A stretch of DNA of 64,000 nucleotides from Amycolatopsis albispora (lineage in GTDB: Bacteria > Actinomycetota > Actinomycetes > Mycobacteriales > Pseudonocardiaceae): the NCBI RefSeq assembly GCF_003312875.1, contig NZ_CP015163.1:868001-932000 (forward strand). Reading direction: 5' to 3'. Below the pieces are notes generated by a model that worked only from the letters and a program-made list of their open reading frames with translations, was not told where the DNA came from and searched no databases. The first letter of the stretch is position 1. Each line of letters begins with the position of its first letter. The position numbers and the translations under genes were made by a program. This document shows, piece by piece, positions 60,230-64,000 of this stretch.

Positions 60230-61363
60230 ATGACAGCGAGAATCGCGGTGGTCGGTGGCGGAATCGGCGGGCTGGCTTGTGCGCTCGCGTTGCACCAGCA
60301 GAACCGGGACGTGACGGTGTTCGAGCGGCGCGACCGGATCGAAGGGCGCGGCACGGCGCTCGGCATGTGGCCCGAGGCGTTGTGTGCGCTGGACGCGATC
60401 GGGCTGGGGGAGCGGGTACGGCGCACCGGCGTCGCCCAGCAGGAGATGCGGTTCCGCCGGTCGGACGGCCGGACGCTGGCCCGGCTCAACGTCGGCCGCC
60501 TCGAGCGCCGGACCGGCGACCTGCCCGTGCTGATCTCGCGCGCCGCGTTGATCAGCCTGCTGCGCGACGCCCTGCCGTCGGCTCTGGTGCGCACGGGTCA
60601 ACCAGTTGGACCGGCCGATGTCGCCGACCTCTGTGCCGAATACGACGTGGTCGTCGGCGCGGACGGCATCGGCAGCGCCGTGCGTGAGGCGCGCTTCGGC
60701 GCCGCGCACCGGCCGCGTTACTCGGGCTACTCCGCGTGGATCGGCATGGTGCCGTCCGACGGGGAAGTCAGCCAGGAGATCTTCGGCCGCGGGCGCAAGT
60801 TCGGCGTCACCCCCGCCGAGGGCGGGCTGACCAACTGGTACGCCCCGATCCGCGTCCCGCAGGGCGGCCTCGGTGACGACCCGATGGTTCAACTGCGTGA
60901 ACTGTTCGGCGACTGGTGCGACCCGGTCCCGTCGCTGATCGAGCGCAGCGCCGGCGCGGAGATCCTGAACTACCCGATCCGCTACCTCGCGCCCCGGCTA
61001 CCGAGCTTCGTCTCCGGGAACGCGGTGCTGATCGGCGACGCGGCCCACCTGATGACCGCGGACCTCGGCCAGGGCGCCTGCCAGGCACTGGCCGACGGCG
61101 TCGCGCTCGGCACGCGGCTCGCCAAAAGCCCTGATCCGGAGCCCGTGTTGAACCAGTACGACCGCGAGCGCAGGCGGCCGTCCCAGCGCGTCGCGACGGC
61201 CGCGCGACTGCTCGGCGCCTTCACGCTCCGGCCGGGGTTGTCGAACCTGCGCGACCTGACCTTCCGCGCCGCGGGCACGCTCACCCGTCACGAACCGCGT
61301 CCGTCGCGCGGAGCGAACACCGCGAGCGCCTCGGTGTCCGACACCGGGGTCCGCACGAAGTAG
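60230..61363 (+). CDS. FAD-dependent monooxygenase (PHBH fold)
   Basis: A 377-residue flavoprotein hydroxylase. The dinucleotide-binding motif is VVGGGIGGLACALALHQ, the VVGADGIGSAVR segment (DG motif) and the LIGDAAHLMTADLGQGACQAL segment (GD motif) identify group A monooxygenases that use NAD(P)H. They hydroxylate aromatic compounds, detoxify antibiotics or act in polyketide tailoring. Adjacent TetR and operators suggest inducible defence or catabolism. The coding end overlaps the convergent metallophosphoesterase gene by 76 bases, an unusually long overlap. Confidence 0.9.
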   Translation: MTARIAVVGGGIGGLACALALHQQNRDVTVFERRDRIEGRGTALGMWPEALCALDAIGLGERVRRTGVAQQEMRFRRSDGRTLARLNVGRLERRTGDLPVLISRAALISLLRDALPSALVRTGQPVGPADVADLCAEYDVVVGADGIGSAVREARFGAAHRPRYSGYSAWIGMVPSDGEVSQEIFGRGRKFGVTPAEGGLTNWYAPIRVPQGGLGDDPMVQLRELFGDWCDPVPSLIERSAGAEILNYPIRYLAPRLPSFVSGNAVLIGDAAHLMTADLGQGACQALADGVALGTRLAKSPDPEPVLNQYDRERRRPSQRVATAARLLGAFTLRPGLSNLRDLTFRAAGTLTRHEPRPSRGANTASASVSDTGVRTK

Positions 61364-62049
61364 CGCACCCACTCCTCGATGTCCGCGTAACTCGACGTCG
61401 CGGCGATCGCGTCGGCTGCGGCCTCGGCGTCGAACAGCGTGCGCCGGTGCTGCACGGCCGGTCCGCCCGTGCCGCCGAGCAGCACCCAATGCGCGCCGGG
61501 CGATCCATACGGCATGCCGACGCTGCCCGCGTTCACCACCAGCCGCCGGTCGACCAGCCTGCTGAACGGCATGTGCGTGTGACCGCACACCACGGTCTCC
61601 TCGGTCACGCCCTCCAGCACCTCGGCCCACCGCGCGAGGGAGCTGTCCACCAGCACAACCTCCTCGTCGTCGCGCGGGGTGGCGTGGCAGAACAGGACCG
61701 AGCCCAGCCCGGCGACCTCCAGCCGGGCCGTGGCGGGCAACCGCGCCAGCAGGTCGACCTGGTCGGACCGTAGCTGTTCGGCACACCACGGCACGATCGG
61801 ATCGGGAATCTCCGTCTCACCGCCGCCGGCCAGCTGCACCAGTTCCCGATCGGCGTTTCCGTTGACCCACACCGCCCGTTCACCCAGCGCGACGAGCCGG
61901 TCCAGCACCTCGACCGGCTGCGGCCCGGCCGCGATGTCGCCGGTCAGCACGATCCGGTCCGCGCTCGCCACGTCCGGTTCGGCCAGCACCGCGTCCAGCG
62001 CGGGGAGCACCCCGTGGATGTCGGACAGCACCGCGACCCGTTCGACCAT
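61288..62049 (-). CDS. Metallophosphoesterase
   Basis: A 253-residue calcineurin-like phosphoesterase of the YfcE/MJ0936 branch. The metal motifs are SDIHG (residues about 10-14), [15 protein letters not shown] in place of the common GNHD, and VCGHTHMPF. It hydrolyses phosphodiesters or monoesters of unknown type. ATG at 62049 was chosen; the frame is open further upstream but would enter the rarA promoter region. The coding region overlaps the FAD monooxygenase gene by 76 bases at its end. Confidence 0.88.
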   Translation of the reverse strand: MVERVAVLSDIHGVLPALDAVLAEPDVASADRIVLTGDIAAGPQPVEVLDRLVALGERAVWVNGNADRELVQLAGGGETEIPDPIVPWCAEQLRSDQVDLLARLPATARLEVAGLGSVLFCHATPRDDEEVVLVDSSLARWAEVLEGVTEETVVCGHTHMPFSRLVDRRLVVNAGSVGMPYGSPGAHWVLLGGTGGPAVQHRRTLFDAEAAADAIAATSSYADIEEWVRYFVRTPVSDTEALAVFAPRDGRGS

Positions 62050-62139
62050 GCGCCCGAGTCTGCTCGCGGTGGTGGCGAATCGCACGGGTGTTCGCGGCCA
62101 GCGGAGTGGTTGTCGGACCCAGCGGCTAACGTCAACCCC

Positions 62140-63510
62140 GTGGCGCAGGACGAACTCTTCACGGTGAACCCGGACGTGGCGGCTCCACCGCCGGAACCCG
62201 CGGAGCCGGTGGCCCGGCAGCCGGTCCCGGTCGGCTCCCCGCTGGCGGTGCGGATGCGGCCGCGCACGCTCGACGAGGTGGTCGGCCAGCAGCACCTGCT
62301 CGGCGAGGGCGCGCCACTGCGCCGCCTGGTCGAGGGCGCCGCGCCCGCGTCGGTGCTGCTCTACGGGCCGCCGGGCACGGGCAAGACCACGCTGGCGAAC
62401 CTGGTGTCCACCGCCACCGGCCGCCGGTTCGTCGCGCTGTCGGCGCTGTCGGCCGGGGTCAAGGAGGTGCGCGGGGTCATCGAGGAGGCCCGGCGCCGCC
62501 GCAACTACAACGCCGAGAACACCGTGCTGTTCATCGACGAGGTGCACCGCTTCTCCAAGACCCAGCAGGACGCCCTGCTCGGCGCGGTCGAGGACCGCAC
62601 GGTCCTGCTGGTCGCGGCCACCACGGAGAACCCGTCGTTCTCGGTGGTCTCGCCGCTGCTGTCGCGTTCGCTGGTGTTGCAGCTTCGCCCGCTCACCGAC
62701 AACGACGTGAGCGAACTGATCGACCGCGCGCTGGCCGACGAACGCGGTCTCGGTGGTGCGCTGGAACTGGCCGACGACGCACGCGAGCACCTGGTCCGGC
62801 TCGCTTCCGGAGACGCGCGCCGCGCGCTGACCGCGCTGGAAGCGGCCGCCGACGCGGCTGGCGCGACCGAGCACGGCATGATCGACCTGGCCACCGTCGA
62901 GTCCACTGTGGACAAGGCGGCGGTGCGCTACGACCGCGACGGTGACCAGCACTACGACGTGATCAGCGCGTTCATCAAGTCCATCCGCGGGTCCGACGTG
63001 GACGCCGCGCTGCACTACCTGGCCAGGATGATCGAGGCGGGGGAGGACCCGCGCTTCCTGGCCAGGCGGCTGGTGGTGCACGCCAGCGAGGACATCGGCA
63101 TGGCGGACCCGACCGCGTTGCAGTCAGCCGTGGCCGCCGCGCACGCCGTGCAGTTCATCGGCATGCCCGAGGGCAGGCTCGCGCTCGCGCAGGCGACCGT
63201 GCACCTGGCCACCGCGCCGAAGTCCAACGCGGTGATCACCGGCATCGACGCCGCGCTGGCGGACGTGCGGGCCGGCAAGCTCGGCACGGTCCCGCCGCAC
63301 CTGCGCGACGGTCACTACGCGGGCGCGGAGAAGCTCGGCAACGCGCAGGGGTACCGGTATCCGCACAACGTGCCGGAGGGGGTGCTCAGCCAGCAGTACC
63401 CGCCGGACGTCCTGGTCGGCACGGACTACTACCACCCGACCCAGCGCGGGGCCGAGCGCACGCTGGCCGAACGGGTGCCGAAGCTGCGCCGGACCATTCG
63501 CGGGCAGTAG
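62140..63510 (+). CDS. rarA: Replication-associated recombination protein RarA (MgsA)
   Basis: A 456-residue AAA+ ATPase acting at stalled replication forks. It has the N-terminal [17 protein letters not shown] signature, Walker [13 protein letters not shown], Walker [14 protein letters not shown], sensor region [17 protein letters not shown] and the C-terminal tetramerisation domain with [10 protein letters not shown]. The sequence is complete and typical. GTG at 62140 lies right after a TAACGT -10-like element and so may be leaderless. No SOS box is seen upstream. Confidence 0.95.
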   Translation: MAQDELFTVNPDVAAPPPEPAEPVARQPVPVGSPLAVRMRPRTLDEVVGQQHLLGEGAPLRRLVEGAAPASVLLYGPPGTGKTTLANLVSTATGRRFVALSALSAGVKEVRGVIEEARRRRNYNAENTVLFIDEVHRFSKTQQDALLGAVEDRTVLLVAATTENPSFSVVSPLLSRSLVLQLRPLTDNDVSELIDRALADERGLGGALELADDAREHLVRLASGDARRALTALEAAADAAGATEHGMIDLATVESTVDKAAVRYDRDGDQHYDVISAFIKSIRGSDVDAALHYLARMIEAGEDPRFLARRLVVHASEDIGMADPTALQSAVAAAHAVQFIGMPEGRLALAQATVHLATAPKSNAVITGIDAALADVRAGKLGTVPPHLRDGHYAGAEKLGNAQGYRYPHNVPEGVLSQQYPPDVLVGTDYYHPTQRGAERTLAERVPKLRRTIRGQ

Positions 63511-63519
63511 CCCCGGCAC

Positions 63520-63539
63520 CCGTATAACGACCTATACGG
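63520..63539. terminator. Hairpin between rarA and the phospholipase gene
   Basis: CCGTATA (63520-63526) and TATACGG (63533-63539) pair over 7 bases around ACGACC. It lies between two convergent genes and could terminate either; the stem is short and A-T rich. Confidence 0.4.
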
Positions 63540-63574
63540 CGTGGCTTTGCCGCATCGCGAGGGTCGCGTGGGCG

Positions 63575-64000
63575 CTACCGCGGGGTGAAGCTCGGCTGCC
63601 CGTTTTCCATGTGCCCGGTCAGGCTGCGGAGGAAGGCGGGGTCGCCGTCCGCGGTGACGCGGATGTCGTACCAGCCGGCCTCGGTGGGCACCGGGACCTG
63701 CGCGGACTTGCCCGGTTCAACCAGCACGACACGTGAGTCCAAGCGCAGCGACACCGCGGCCGCGCCGGTATTCTCGAGGGTCAGCTCCAGCCCGTTCCGG
63801 TGCGGCAGGAACCGCGTCCCGACGCGCACGCCCGCGGCGGCTCCCGAGCGGCGACCGCGCAGTTCCCACCAACCGCGGTTCGGGCCCTGCACGATCACGC
63901 GGTACTCGTCGCCCTTGTTCGGCAGGGTCTCGGTGAGCGTGCCGGTCACGTCGCGGTGCGCCGGTTCAGCCAGTTCGCCCGTGTACGCGTAGATCGCGAA
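63575..64000 (-). CDS. Phospholipase C, C-terminal part
   Basis: The last about 141 codons of a gene that runs off the window. The segment matches the tandem C-terminal domain of bacterial non-haemolytic phospholipase C (DUF756): AGWYDIRVTADGDPAFLRSLTGHMENGQPS closes the protein, and LELTLENTGAAAVSLRLDS is the beta-strand pattern. The full enzyme is a secreted, zinc-dependent hydrolase of phosphatidylcholine or similar lipids and is usually exported by the Tat pathway. The frame stays open through to base 64000; the catalytic domain is outside the window. Confidence 0.8.
   Translation of the reverse strand, partial: FAIYAYTGELAEPAHRDVTGTLTETLPNKGDEYRVIVQGPNRGWWELRGRRSGAAAGVRVGTRFLPHRNGLELTLENTGAAAVSLRLDSRVVLVEPGKSAQVPVPTEAGWYDIRVTADGDPAFLRSLTGHMENGQPSFTPR

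Noticed and set aside
1..64000. tRNA or rRNA genes
   Set aside because: No cloverleaf-like T-loop sequence or rRNA conserved core was recognised by eye, though a dedicated search was not possible.

Overview
The window is chromosomal DNA of a high-GC actinomycete, most likely of the Pseudonocardiales (Amycolatopsis-like). The evidence is the uniformly high GC at third codon positions, frequent GTG starts, many leaderless-looking promoters, a PimA mannosyltransferase end, an Rv2578c-type radical SAM protein, mycobacterial-type SOS boxes, and the actinobacterial gene order pdxS / pdxT-yebC-ruvCAB-yajC-secDF-apt-relA. No rRNA, tRNA, CRISPR array or transposase was recognised. The species is inferred; no database search was possible.

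Layout. 1-4133: end of pimA, a LemA-like membrane protein, an EF-G2-like GTPase and pdxS (PLP synthase) with paired direct repeats in its promoter. 4169-7322: an ECF sigma/anti-sigma pair and four small secreted proteins, several SH3-like. 7433-19717: an accessory stretch with three large STAND-type proteins (two HTH/NB-ARC/TPR, one HTH/P-loop/TM/14-blade WD40) next to small exported proteins, with a CPBP protease and a two-component system between them. 19742-23143: ArsR-SRPBCC pair, a frameshifted small membrane gene, and an HTH-cupin regulator divergent from azlCD. 23221-34288: the housekeeping block pdxT, yebC, ruvCAB (SOS box upstream), yajC, secDF, apt, relA. 34320-39250: enoyl-CoA hydratase, membrane-anchored cyclophilin, metallo-beta-lactamase hydrolase, and a YibE/F protein with an unusual low-complexity, histidine-rich N-terminus.

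39357-51435 is a 12-kb catabolic island: an IclR regulator, an oligopeptide-type ABC importer with fused ATPases, then an oxidoreductase, a creatininase-family amidase, three amidohydrolase-like proteins (one without its metal ligands), a muconate-lactonizing-type enolase and a DapA-type aldolase. Eight consecutive junctions overlap by exactly four bases, so the genes are almost certainly one translationally coupled unit that imports and degrades one unidentified organic substrate. It is the best candidate here for an undescribed pathway.

51492-64000: a NIPSNAP protein, a DUF4259-GNAT fusion, an SOS-box-controlled radical SAM protein interrupted by a 148-residue mini-intein exactly before the third cluster cysteine, aspS, a DUF389 membrane protein, an APH-like phosphotransferase, an SGNH hydrolase, a TetR/FAD-monooxygenase pair with tandem operators, a metallophosphoesterase, rarA, and the C-terminus of a phospholipase C running off the window. 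DNA-damage functions recur (ruvCAB, rarA, the SOS-controlled radical SAM gene), though only two carry visible SOS boxes.
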